Assembly (NCBI GenBank): GCA_003254905.1
Contig: QANU01063982.1
Span: 456,211 to 520,210 of the forward strand
Source: Nissolia schottii
Lineage: Eukaryota; Streptophyta; Magnoliopsida; Fabales; Fabaceae
Direction: 5' to 3'
DNA length: 64,000 nucleotides
The first letter of the stretch is position 1. Every line of letters begins with the position of its first letter. A program made the position numbers and the translations under genes. The notes below the pieces were generated by a model. That model did not search any database. It had not been told where the DNA came from and saw nothing but the letters and a program-made list of their open reading frames with translations. Shown here piece after piece: positions 1 through 10,192 of the stretch.

Positions 1-8
1 TGAATATG

Positions 9-398
9 GTTAAATATATTTTTTAAAAGTATAATTAAACACATTAAAAACATTATCATCACTTTCTTTTCATCTCTATCTCAATTTTTTAGTGACAGTA
101 ACTCAAGCAACAATTGATCAAGATTGCTCCACCATCTTTCACCTTCGTCACCACTAGAGCTCCTGCATCATTATAGTTACTCTGTGTAGGCATTCTCACC
201 ACCATTGTTGTTGCTTCCGGAGTGTCATTAGATCTCTACTCTGTCTACAGCATTGTGTCCTAAGCCATTGAGGAGAGAGGGGAGTTAGGGGAGGGAAACA
301 TGGGGAGATTAGATATGGAATGAGAGAATATGACAATAATGTTCTTGATGTGTTTGACTATAATTTTTTAAAAAATGTTATGGAATCTAGTTAAATAT
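9..398. mobile_element. Inverted-repeat DNA element (MULE/MITE-like)
   Basis: The two ends are imperfect inverted repeats of about 50-60 bp. The left end reads TATTTTTTAAAAGTATAATT and then ACACATTAAAAACATTATCA; the reverse complement of the right end reads in nearly the same order. The interior (about 110-300) is less AT-rich than its surroundings and has no credible reading frame. The layout of long AT-rich ends around a richer interior matches the larger element at 62277-63777. The family is inferred from this layout only. Confidence 0.5.
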
Positions 399-1116
399 GA
401 AAAGACTAACTTGACCTACATTTAAAAATAACAAGAATTAACTTAGACATTTTTTTTAAAAAATAAAATCAAATTGATCCGTCACTAATTAACAATACTG
501 AATTGAGTCTTTACTCTTTTTCTTTTACCTCAGATAAATTGGGAACTTCTCAAACTAATCTGCAAAGAAGAAATAGATAAATCAATATTCATTCAGTTTA
601 AATTTTTTTCTTCATACTTGTCATTAACTTCCTATTATACTTTTAATAGAGTTCCAGGAAATTAAAATAACATTACGTGAAGAATTTTAAGAGTAATATT
701 AATACAACATAAGTAGTAAAGTGTTAAAATTAAATAAGATTAATTTAGTAAAATTATTTTATAAATTACTCTAAATTTTGATTTTTTTTATTTAACTATC
801 AATTTAGACCTTATTATTAGGAATCATATTAATTAACTTGGTCTAATTTGATTGATGGCCTTTGTATAAGAGGTGGAGATTTTCCAATGATTTTTTTATT
901 TATTTTTAAACTCAAACTCGAGACCACTAGTTAAATGACCAATGCCCACCATTACCTTGACAAACTCTATGTTGATAATTATTTAATACTTGTACATAAT
1001 TCTCGTACATTTGACCAAAGTAGTAGATTATTTGAATTAGAGAAATTACACAAATAGAGATTAAATTAACCTGAATAAGTGTAAAAGGTGATTAAAAAAT
1101 AATCAATAAATCAAAG
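399..1116. other. AT-rich intergenic DNA, no gene seen
   Basis: Homopolymer runs and short A/T repeats. No reading frame with protein-like composition and no recognised repeat ends. Confidence 0.5.
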
Positions 1117-1394
1117 GCAAATTACACCAATCTTCCCTCAGGTTTAGTGAAATTACATTTGATTCCCTTCTATTTATAAAAAATTATGCTGACATTCCCT
1201 GAATTGTACAAAATATTACACTAACCTCCCTAAGTCCTAACTTTGGGATGAATGTAGAAGATTGTGCATTAAAAAGTTTTTATATTTAAAGATAATTTCA
1301 AATTTTTGAAATAAGAGAGGTTAGTGTAAAGGGGCTAAATAGAGGGTGTTAAATGTAATTTTATTAAATTTTAGGAGAGATAAGTGTAATTCAC
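1117..1394. mobile_element. MITE with ~50-bp terminal inverted repeats
   Basis: The left end (CAAATTACACCAATCTTCCC, then GTTTAGTGAAATTACATTTG) is matched by the reverse complement of the right end (GAATTACACTTATCTCTCCT, then TAATAAAATTACATTTAACA). The element is about 280 bp with no coding content. A fragment of the same end recurs at 27582-27650. Confidence 0.6.
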
Positions 1395-1639
1395 CTCTAA
1401 ATCAACTCATATATATTGCTATGATATATGATGTACTAAAACAAGTAAACCCCATTACATTTTTTAGAGGGAAAAAAGGTAAAAAAAGAGCAAAAATAAA
1501 ATTATAGTTATGTAAAAATAAAAAGAGAATATAACTAATTAAGTTGAATGGTAATAAACTAATAATGAGAGGAGTCAAGACCAAACGGAAAGAGTAATGT
1601 TCAATGTATAACCTAAATACTATCATCATGATGTCAATC

Positions 1640-2095
1640 AATGGTCTATCGAGTATACACATTTTTGCATATATGTGTACAAACTTTTTTTACACACATG
1701 CACAAACTTTTTTAAATATGAAACAAAATCAAACCAGATCTGTGCTGCATTACATAGCGAAAAGTAAATGTCGCACTCTTTCTCAATTTCCCCATTCACA
1801 CTCTAAGGGCGTAAACTCAATCTCCACCATACACAAACATTTTAAAGCATATGCACAAACTTTTGAACTAAAGTAGACAAACTTTTCAATAATTGAAAAC
1901 AAAAAATATGACGGAAACGTAAAAAAAAATAGAGACGAAGAAGAAAACTTTTGTGTTCACATGCACAAATTTTTGAACAAAAATGCACATACTTTTCTAT
2001 ACACATGCACAAACTTTTGATCAATCAGACATGTACAAACTTTTGAACACGCGTGCACAAACTTTTTTACACACATGCACAAATGTTTGAAAAAC
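1640..2095. repeat. Degenerate tandem repeat, unit ACACATGCACAAACTTTT
   Basis: About ten imperfect copies of a unit near ACACATGCACAAACTTTTGA are spread over 1653-2090, with 1-40 bp between them. Examples start near 1690, 1850, 1955, 1983, 2003, 2030 and 2055. Short reading frames across the array only reflect the repeat. A related, more decayed set (GCACAAACATTACAAA-like) lies at 12850-13110. Confidence 0.6.
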
Positions 2096-3640
2096 AAAAA
2101 AATCAACGAATATGATGAAAACGAAAATGAAAACTCTTGAATTCATAAAGAATAAAATGGAAACGAAAAAAAATGATGGAAGATTGGAAAAAAAGAAAAA
2201 AAAAATAAAGAATGAAAAAAAAAAGAAAAAAGAAACACATATTAAAAATAATGAGTTGAATAAAGGTTAATAAATTTTGAATTGCGTACAAAACTCTCTC
2301 ATATGGAAATATGCTAACTAATTAAGGATGGTACTTGCATGGCAATTGACAGTGATGATGGTGATGCCAATTAAAAAATGTTTTTTGTTTTGGTTACAGC
2401 AATTAAAAATGGTTTGCAATCATAACATGAGGTTTCTGTTAGTTTTGTTTGAATTTTCAATAATGGAGTCAGATATGGAACTACAATTGGTCAATATATA
2501 TAATAGAGACATATTTGAACTGAAGCTCCAGCTAGGTCTCCTCTACCATCATGCCTCACATTTTAAGCCAAAATGCACTTGATTACATACATTTGTGAGG
2601 CCTTTTGTCAGCTGGGTAACACAGAGCCGCTAGTTTTGTCAAAGCTTCCTAAATTCCAATCACACTGATAAAGAAAGAGGACATTAATTCGGAAGAGTCA
2701 AGGTTACGCGTATTTGATTTTTAACGATATTTTTGCAAATTGCAAAAAAATTTAAGAAAAAAATTACTAAAAATATAAACAGTTTCGTTAAAACTCTTTA
2801 ACAACCTACCAAAATAAAATAATAAATAATCTGAGACAACATTTTTATTAGTGTTATATCTATATATGTTACTATATAAAGAATTAAACAATTTTTTCAT
2901 ATGTAAATATTTATTTAAAAGTTACTAAAATTTAATTATATTATAATGTGTGGTAAAAAAAAAGTATAGCATGAGTTTATGATATCAATGGCCACGTAAT
3001 TATAATTCAAATTATTTTTAATCATACCCACTAACACTTAAAAGGTGTATATGCAAAGAGGTTGAAGAAATTTTAGAAGTTTTGAAAGTGATTTTGTATG
3101 TTAATAATTCTCAACGAACGTTGCTTGATTGCAACATTGGCTGTTTCATACAAAAATATTTGTCGCTGGATGTCATCTCTGGATTCCAAGTTGCAACAGC
3201 TTGGCAGGATAAGTGGAATTTTTGTTGCATTTCATTGAACAAACCAAAGACTGTCATAAACTTTTCAGCCATACTTATTTTTTATGTTAATCTGTTCAGT
3301 GTTCAGCTATACTTATTAGTTTATGGAATAGATAGATGGTATATAAATTTGGGTTTTGTTAATTAATGTTTTAAGAGCATTAATTAAGACAATAAAAGAT
3401 GTAAAATTTAAAGTTTTTAATACATGTATTGACATTAAAAATCATTAAGTCTTAATTTTTTTTAATAAAAAATTACTTCTTCTATTAGTTTAACAAAGCT
3501 TTTCCCTCCACGTTAATATACATTGGTTTGGGATCTCCAACGCCAAAGGCTTTATAAAACAATTACATTTTTTATTATTAGGAATCCCGAACTTCACATA
3601 TGTAAATGAGATCACCTCGTAGAAAGTTATATATTCATTT
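2096..3640. other. AT-rich intergenic DNA, no gene seen
   Basis: Polypurine stretches near 2160-2240 and otherwise unstructured AT-rich sequence. The short open frames here lack any recognisable domain. Confidence 0.45.
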
Positions 3641-3815
3641 TATTCTATTCAATTCTAATTTATTTATCATTTTCACTTTTTTATGAACATTCAAAAATTA
3701 ATTAAAAATATTTAAAAATTAATATATTTAAATATAATTATGTTTAAATATATTAATTTTTAAATGTACTTAAAAAGTAAAAGTAACAAATAAAATGAAT
3801 TAGTACATAATTTAA
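3641..3815. repeat. Fold-back inverted repeat (MITE-like)
   Basis: The left arm (near 3655-3725, containing TTTATTTATCATTTTCACTT) pairs imperfectly with the right arm (near 3740-3812, containing AAAGTAAAAGTAACAAATAA). The centre is an A/T palindrome around TTAAATATAATTATGTTTAA. No coding content. Confidence 0.5.
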
Positions 3816-5330
3816 TCTAATAATCTCATAGGCGTTTTACACTATTTTGAAATAAAATATTTTAAATTAAGAAGGAATAGAATTTACCTTTTTTTTTAAT
3901 GGAAAAATTTAGAGTCAAACATCAGATTTTAATATACCTGGCATCACGTGAGAAGAGTCCATGTGGAGAAATACAAATTCTGTGCCTTAATTATACAAAA
4001 TGTGTGCTCAGATGAGGTTGTATGTATATCATCATCCCATTTTTATATTTAAATATCACAGAGAGTTGAGATTCTTAAGAAAAAATCTTAAAAAATTTTA
4101 AGTCAATTTATTTTTTGAAATTTAAAAATTATTTTTTAATTATAAAAGTGTTACTTGCGGGTTAAGTTAATACTAGATTGGACATTTGTGGATAGATATA
4201 GCTCATCAACGATTTTAATTTTAAGATTTACTTTAATATCATATTAAAAATTGAATACCCTAATTAACTCATTTCTAAAAATTAACTTAAGAAGAGAAGG
4301 TTACCTTAAAGACTATCTAATTACTTCTTTGTCCAATATTTTTTTTTGCTATTTTTGACAAAACATAAATATTAAAAAATTATTTAATGAGCAATGCGAT
4401 AGAAAAGAATATAAAATGTATAAACTAAATTAACTCTAAGTCATTAGTGTTAAAAGGCATTTAATATTTTTTTATAATTTAATCAAATGACAAATAATAT
4501 TAAACAAAATTTTGGATAAATTTTTTTTTTTAAAAAAAAGGGGAGGAAAGTGCACCGTATTTCTAACTAATGTGTGACTTTGGGTGAATGTTGTTGTAGT
4601 ACTTGTGTGAGAAAGGGGAAGCAATAATGATAGGTTGGAGGAAGCGTTGAAAAAGAATTAAGGCAAAGGAAGCGAGGGACGTATTGTAAGTTTGATCATA
4701 GTGCTGAAGAACTTCAATCGGAAAGCAGTTTTATCGAGTTGCATGATTTGGGTTAGCCATTCAGATGAGATTATTTTGAGGGGTTGATGCTTACTGTGTT
4801 TAACTTGGTTATCATCTTTAGCATGGTTTTCATGGTGATTCACTGTTTTGAGGCTCTTCCAATAATTAGGTGTTTGGTTTACAAAGCAAGTGATTTTTCA
4901 CGAGTTATCCTTCCCTTTTAAATTCATTCATTTATAATAAATTTTAAATTAAATTTATTAAATTTTATCATATTTAAACGAAACAATGTTGTTTTGCCTC
5001 TCATGTCCACAAAACATATGCATACATTATAAAAATAGATAGACATTAGTGAGAGTATGTTTGCAAAAGATAAAAATAGAATGTTTGAGTATTTACATGG
5101 TAAAATAGATAAATTTTTATTGAAATTGATTGTTTTGAAAAGTAACAAAGGCTAAAAAATGGCTAAATTTTTTTAAGGGAGATGAAATTGTCCGAATTAA
5201 AAAACAACTGAGACTAAATTGGATTTTTTCCCCTATCTTTTGAGAGCTTGAGATTGTTCTAATTATAAAATCCTATTTTATTTCTTCTTCCTTTGCTCGG
5301 GGACCATGGGTACTAGATAGCCTTTTACTA
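3816..5330. other. Intergenic DNA, no gene seen
   Basis: AT-rich sequence with a slightly richer patch at 4540-4900. No frame resembles a known protein and no clean repeat boundaries were found. Confidence 0.4.
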
Positions 5331-5336
5331 TAAGAG

Positions 5337-5570
5337 TGATGCTTGAGAGTCTTAACTTTAAGCCTACTAATTCACTTAACCATCTCTAACCATAAACTTG
5401 TCAAAAACTCAAATAAAAATCAATGAGATTTTGACAAGTGTATGGTTTGAGATGATTAAAAGGATTAATAAACCTAAAATAGGACTCCCAAACAATAAAA
5501 AATGATACTTAAGAATCTTAACTTTAAGTCTACTAATTTTTCTAACCATCTTTGACCATAAATAACGATG
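5337..5570. repeat. Triplicated ~65-bp motif, one copy inverted
   Basis: Copy 1 (5337-5400) reads GAGTCTTAACTTTAAGCCTA, then CCATCTCTAACCATAAACTT. Copy 2 (about 5425-5490) is the reverse complement, ending in TAAAATAGGACTCCC. Copy 3 (about 5505-5567) is again direct (GAATCTTAACTTTAAGTCTA). Copies 1 and 2 form a fold-back structure and copy 3 looks like a neighbouring half. Confidence 0.55.
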
Positions 5571-6526
5571 GGTTTATCTTTTTTTCTTTAACCTGAAGGT
5601 CCCTTTTCTGGGGACAAGTATTATATTATTTAGTGCAATTGCCAAAAACTAAACCCAGTGCTGTTTATGTTGTTTTATTTGAGGCCCAGTTCACATGGAC
5701 TAATGTGTGGATCCTTCTGACTATGATCCAAATACTGGGCCAAGAAAAATACGATTTTCTACATTGACCAAAAACATACATCATCCATTCATCTTCACAA
5801 CTTGCCAAGTTCGAGATCAAAAACAAGATAGTGAAGACATGAGCAATGCTACTCATCCCCAAAACCACACCAACCCCTTGATTAAGTTGAAAAAAGAATA
5901 AAAGCAATGAAAAATTTCTTAGATGGGAACAATAATTTTTTTACAATAATTTTTTTTTCTTTATCATTATCACTTAATACATCTATATTATGAGTCATTA
6001 TTATCTATTATTTTTACTACACCTTTTTTATTCAATTTTTACTACATTTTTAATACAATATCTTATATATTAAATAATAAATAATTAAATAATACATAAA
6101 AAAATTTCTTATTATTAGTGCACCTAAAAATATACTAACCAAGCGAATATATTTGTTAAATTTTGTTGATAAGTATGAATGACTTGAAAAGAAAGGAGAA
6201 AGCAAGATACAAAGATCTTGCAAAAACACAAATGAAAACCAATTGACACTCAAAAAAGTAAAAATACATCGACACTAACAACTAAGCCAATCATTGGCAA
6301 ACAACTAACCACAAATTCGGGTTGAGGGATTAGTGATAAAGATGCATCTTGATGGCTATAATGCATAAACCAAGTCACTTCAGAAGGATTTGGTTGATTA
6401 TTATTGTTTAATAAAATTTGGGGTTGTGATGGAGCGTAAGGAGCTCATTCTTCCCTAATCAAATGTTAAGGGTTTGATCATTGGTTTTGGAAATACAACA
6501 ACTTAAATTATTGAGTTTAATAAAGG
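5571..6526. other. Intergenic DNA, no gene seen
   Basis: Two overlapping opposite-strand frames near 5665-5907 have no domain and look fortuitous. The rest is AT-rich with no clear structure. Confidence 0.4.
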
Positions 6527-6891
6527 TGGATTATTGTACCATCTCACATTACAAACTATAGCTTAGTATTGTGTCAATTTAAAAATTATCAAATAATCAT
6601 AAGAACGTTAACAATGAAACTTTAATTTAAGTTTGGTTATATAGTGTCTCCAATTTTTATTTGTAAAAATTGAATCCCTAAATTTGAACTAAAATTATTG
6701 AAAAAAATTATAAATAACCATGTAATTTAGAGATTCCACATTTGAAAATAAAAATTGAAGAACTTATGTAACCAAATATAAATTAAGGTTTCATTGTAAA
6801 CATTTTTATAATTATTTGATAAATATTAAACTGATACAATGTTAAATTGCATTTTTAGATTGAGAGGGTATAGTGCAACCATAGAATCCAA
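6527..6891. mobile_element. Fold-back MITE with very long inverted repeats
   Basis: The two halves are imperfect reverse complements over about 150 bp each, so the element is almost all inverted repeat. The left half contains GTGTCAATTTAAAAATTATC and AACAATGAAACTTTAATTTA. The right half carries the complements TTAAGGTTTCATTGT and AAACTGATACA. The outer ends TGGATTATTGTACCATCTC and GAGAGGGTATAGTGCAACCA also pair. The centre lies near 6700. Confidence 0.65.
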
Positions 6892-6929
6892 CTTTTTCTT
6901 TTTACATGCGAAAAGAGATGCTAAGGCCT

Positions 6930-7110
6930 AAAAAACAAAACACTTCCAGGGTCCACCAAAAGAGCAGAAGATAAAGCAGATGGCGGGGAGCCCAACTCTA
7001 CATAAATAGAGTCACCAATCGCTCCCTGTTTGACTAGAAAATCTGCACATTAGTTTGCTTCTCGAAGCATATGATGAATGTTAATGATTCAATCACGACT
7101 TTTTAAAAGC
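6930..7110 (-). pseudogene. L1-type LINE RNase H fragment
   Basis: Read on the minus strand, this stretch gives HHMLREAN, then CADFLVKQGA, then SIYVELGSPPSAL. This resembles the C-terminal RNase H part of plant L1 LINE polyproteins (the HV.REAN..AD.LA..G motif). The frame has an internal stop after REAN and there is no adjoining reverse transcriptase, so it is a short decayed relic. Low-level similarity may continue towards 7430. Confidence 0.5.
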
Positions 7111-8030
7111 CTAATATCACAAATGAGACCTTGTAGAAATCAAGGTCACTTTATCAATCAAAAAATTATAATATGCTCTCCTTTGCCAACCTTGAATTAA
7201 GGAGAAACCCAACTATTTACCAAGATTGGAACTTGGAACATGGAGAAATCCTGATAATAGCAAAAAATTGAGCACAATTGCTCCGCGGGACATTTTTAGA
7301 ATTCACCTTTAATAACTCGTAAAGCAGACATAAGTTGAACACTTCAATTATGTGGACAAAATCATGAACTTTAATAATGGGGGTGGGGGTTTCAAGAGCT
7401 GGACAATTACACTGACAAAATTTTCCATCAAATCAAATCCAATCTTTCCCTCCCTGGGTCTATTCCTTACCCCATCAAGGTAGTTAGCTTGTCCAAACCT
7501 AAGGTGCTCTCCTTGCCTGCAGAACTCGGAACTCCACCCTCAGCACAATTATTTTCCACCAAATTGTCATATGAAAGAATAGAGTTTAAGAGCTAGTACA
7601 TAATTATACAATAGAAAGGTTGTTTAGATTAAAGTCAAAATGATGTATAGAGTAACTAATAACGATTTGTTTGTTTTATCTTTCTAAAAACTTATACTTT
7701 GAATATGTTATAAATTATCTTTCTAAAATTTGAGGAGTGATTTTTATATTGATCAGCTAGTATTATTCAAGTTGTACATGAAGACTTTTTATTAAATAAA
7801 TATCAATGAGCTTCTACGAAACATGTCATTTACTAGGGATTAGTGATTATTTTGGCCCTCACTTGATCCGCAAAATTGTTGCAGTGGCACACTTGGACCA
7901 TGTTTGAAGCCTTAGCTAGTTCAAGAACCAAACTTGGACAAATAGAACAACATTGGGTTGGAATTAGGGGTGGGTTTAGTCACAAATATTCATTTGTATT
8001 TACTAAAAAGCTAAACTTATTTTAAATTTA
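7111..8030. other. Intergenic DNA, possible decayed LINE remainder
   Basis: 7111-7560 is less AT-rich than its surroundings and may be further decayed LINE sequence, but nothing is firmly recognisable. The remainder is featureless. Confidence 0.3.
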
Positions 8031-8130
8031 ATGAGACTCGAACCCCACATTTCTGCCATTCACAATAATGCCTTATCCACTAGACTAACATTACTTTTTG
8101 CAACATTTTATGCAATCATATTTATTAATA
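8031..8130 (-). mobile_element. tRNA-derived SINE, family 2, copy 1
   Basis: On the minus strand there is an A-box-like TAGTCTAGTGGATAAGG about 30 bp upstream of a B-box-like GGGTTCGAGTC, the RNA polymerase III promoter layout of tRNA-derived SINEs. A second copy at 33503-33600 shares the boxes and the 5' flank (GCATAAAATGTTGCAAAAAG-like). It does not fold as a complete tRNA, so it is not called a tRNA gene. Confidence 0.55.
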
Positions 8131-8552
8131 TAATTTTATTATTTAATTTTTCTTTTTCAAGAAACCATAATCTAAAGAGTCCCTAGGACTCTTCCACACT
8201 CACACTCTCATCTCATTTAAATAATGTGAGAGAGCTTTGTTGGCATTTTCTTTTTTGTTAACAACCTAGTGAATATTGTTTACGACTTAAGCGTAACTAG
8301 CTAGCTAAGGTGTTATAATTCCCTACTTCAATTGCTTAATTTTTATTTAATATTTTAATATTAATTAAATAAATATTTAATTAGTTATTAAATATAAATT
8401 TCTATATATTTATAAATTACTAAAATTAATTAAAGTTATTTATTAATATAATTGTATAATTCATTAAAATTTTAATTAAAATAAATACTAATTTATTAAA
8501 ATAAATAATAAAATTTTAATTAAAATTTTATTTTAAAAAAATATTTAATTAT
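8131..8552. other. AT-rich intergenic DNA
   Basis: Very AT-rich with short inverted A/T repeats around 8340-8540. It may contain the lost left part of the adjacent CACTA element, but no CACTA terminus is visible. Confidence 0.35.
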
Positions 8553-9219
8553 TACCGTCAGCTATAACCGACGGTTAGGCCGAATGATATCGACGGACAA
8601 CAATCGACGGTAACGGAATTAAAATATTAATATTTAGATAATAAAATATTAATATCTTTATCGTCGGCTACGAAAAACTTACCGACGGAAAGAAATAAAA
8701 TATTATTATCTTTACCGTCACTATGAACCAACGGTAACCGAACGAATAAAATATTAATATATTTACCGTCAATTCTAGCCGATAGTAAAGGAATGAAATA
8801 GTAATATCTTTAAATATTATTATCTTTACCGTCGCTAATAACTGAAGGTAAACGAACAAATAAAATACTAATATATTTACCGTCGGTTCTAGCTGATGGT
8901 GAAGGGATAAAATAGTAATATCTTTATCGTTGGTAGTGACCAACGGTGGTATAAGAATAAAATATTATTATCTTTACCGTCGTCGTGAATCGACGGTAAA
9001 CCGGTTCAAATTTACTCACATGCGAACCGATTTCCGTCTGTTTATTTTGGCGGTAATTACCATCAGGTGTCGTTACCTGACGGTAAATCTATTACCATCT
9101 AACACTTTACCGCCGGCCTGACGACCGACAATAAAGCCGATGGTAACGTCAAAAGCCGACTTTAACTATGCAAATTTTCAACGGTAACTCTGACGATAAT
9201 AAGCTATTTTGTTGTAGTG
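8553..9219. mobile_element. CACTA transposon end with subterminal repeat array
   Basis: The stretch repeats TTACCGTCG and CGACGGTAA in both orientations at least fifteen times, often paired as short palindromes around a few bases. This is typical of the subterminal regions where CACTA (En/Spm) transposase binds. The right terminus reads TTTTGTTGTAGTG, the complement of CACTACAACAAAA. No left CACTA terminus or transposase frame is visible, so this is an end fragment or a heavily deleted copy. Confidence 0.65.
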
Positions 9220-10192
9220 TAAGATAATGGAAACATACCTCATAAACACTTAACCTAACACTATCAAGTACACATTATTCTTTTAATATACACTCATCAT
9301 AATGAGTTTGTGCTTACTTAAGCGTTGGAATACATTTCCAGGCACTCATCCATGCATGTATTTGATGTTAATGCCTTTAACAAGTTTCATATCATCACCC
9401 AATACACAATTTCAAGTAACATCATTCCTCCCTCGATTTACTTGTGAATAATAAGTTCTTAAGTTTCAGCAAGATAGTTAGATAATATCATCCAAATTCC
9501 AAATATATATTAATAAGAAATGTTTTCACTCAAGTATTCTGGCTGCATATATATCTCCCTCTTTAGCTATCATAGGAGAGAATCATGGGTACGTGCATGC
9601 ATTTGATCAATCAAAAGCCAATGATAGGTAGCTCGAAGAAAATCTAATTAGAAAAATCTTTTGTGGTCTATCGAAAACAACAATCTCTTTTTGGTCTCTT
9701 ATTAGTAATACAAGAAGAACTCCGTTAATCCAACTAACATCAAGCTAATGTATATGTATGTACAATAAAGAGAGCATATATTTTATCCTAATTATTTTTG
9801 GTTTATAGTTTATGACATTATGCAGCCCATATATAAGGAACAATTGCTTCACTTTACATATGCGTGCAGTCGGTCTCAAGTTCATCACATGCTGCCAATA
9901 TACAACTCACCCTTTAAACTGAACGAATGCTGCACGCACTCCATACACAGAAAATTGGAATTATAGCAACCACTTTTGAATCTTTAAACAATTACTGACA
10001 GTAAGCCACACAATTTTGTTAGTGTGGTTGTTTAAAAATTGTGAAAAAAATAGTTACGATAATAACATAACTCTATTCCCAAAGTAGGAAACTCCTCCCA
10101 GAACAAATCACATCTTACGTTTTATTACTTATATTACAAACAGACACACAATCAAATTAATCAAATACAAAATGAACACAGAACCACAACCC
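9220..10192. other. Intergenic DNA and 3' flank of the NPH3-family gene
   Basis: No coding content. The part next to 10193 holds the 3' untranslated region of the minus-strand gene; no poly(A) site could be fixed with confidence. Confidence 0.4.

Noticed and set aside
5665-5907. Overlapping 80- and 64-residue frames on opposite strands
   Set aside because: No domain, no supporting splice sites and AT-rich flanks; most likely chance.
8553-9219. CRISPR-like repeat array
   Set aside because: Repeat words are short, occur in both orientations and have irregular spacing next to a CACTA terminus in a plant nuclear context.
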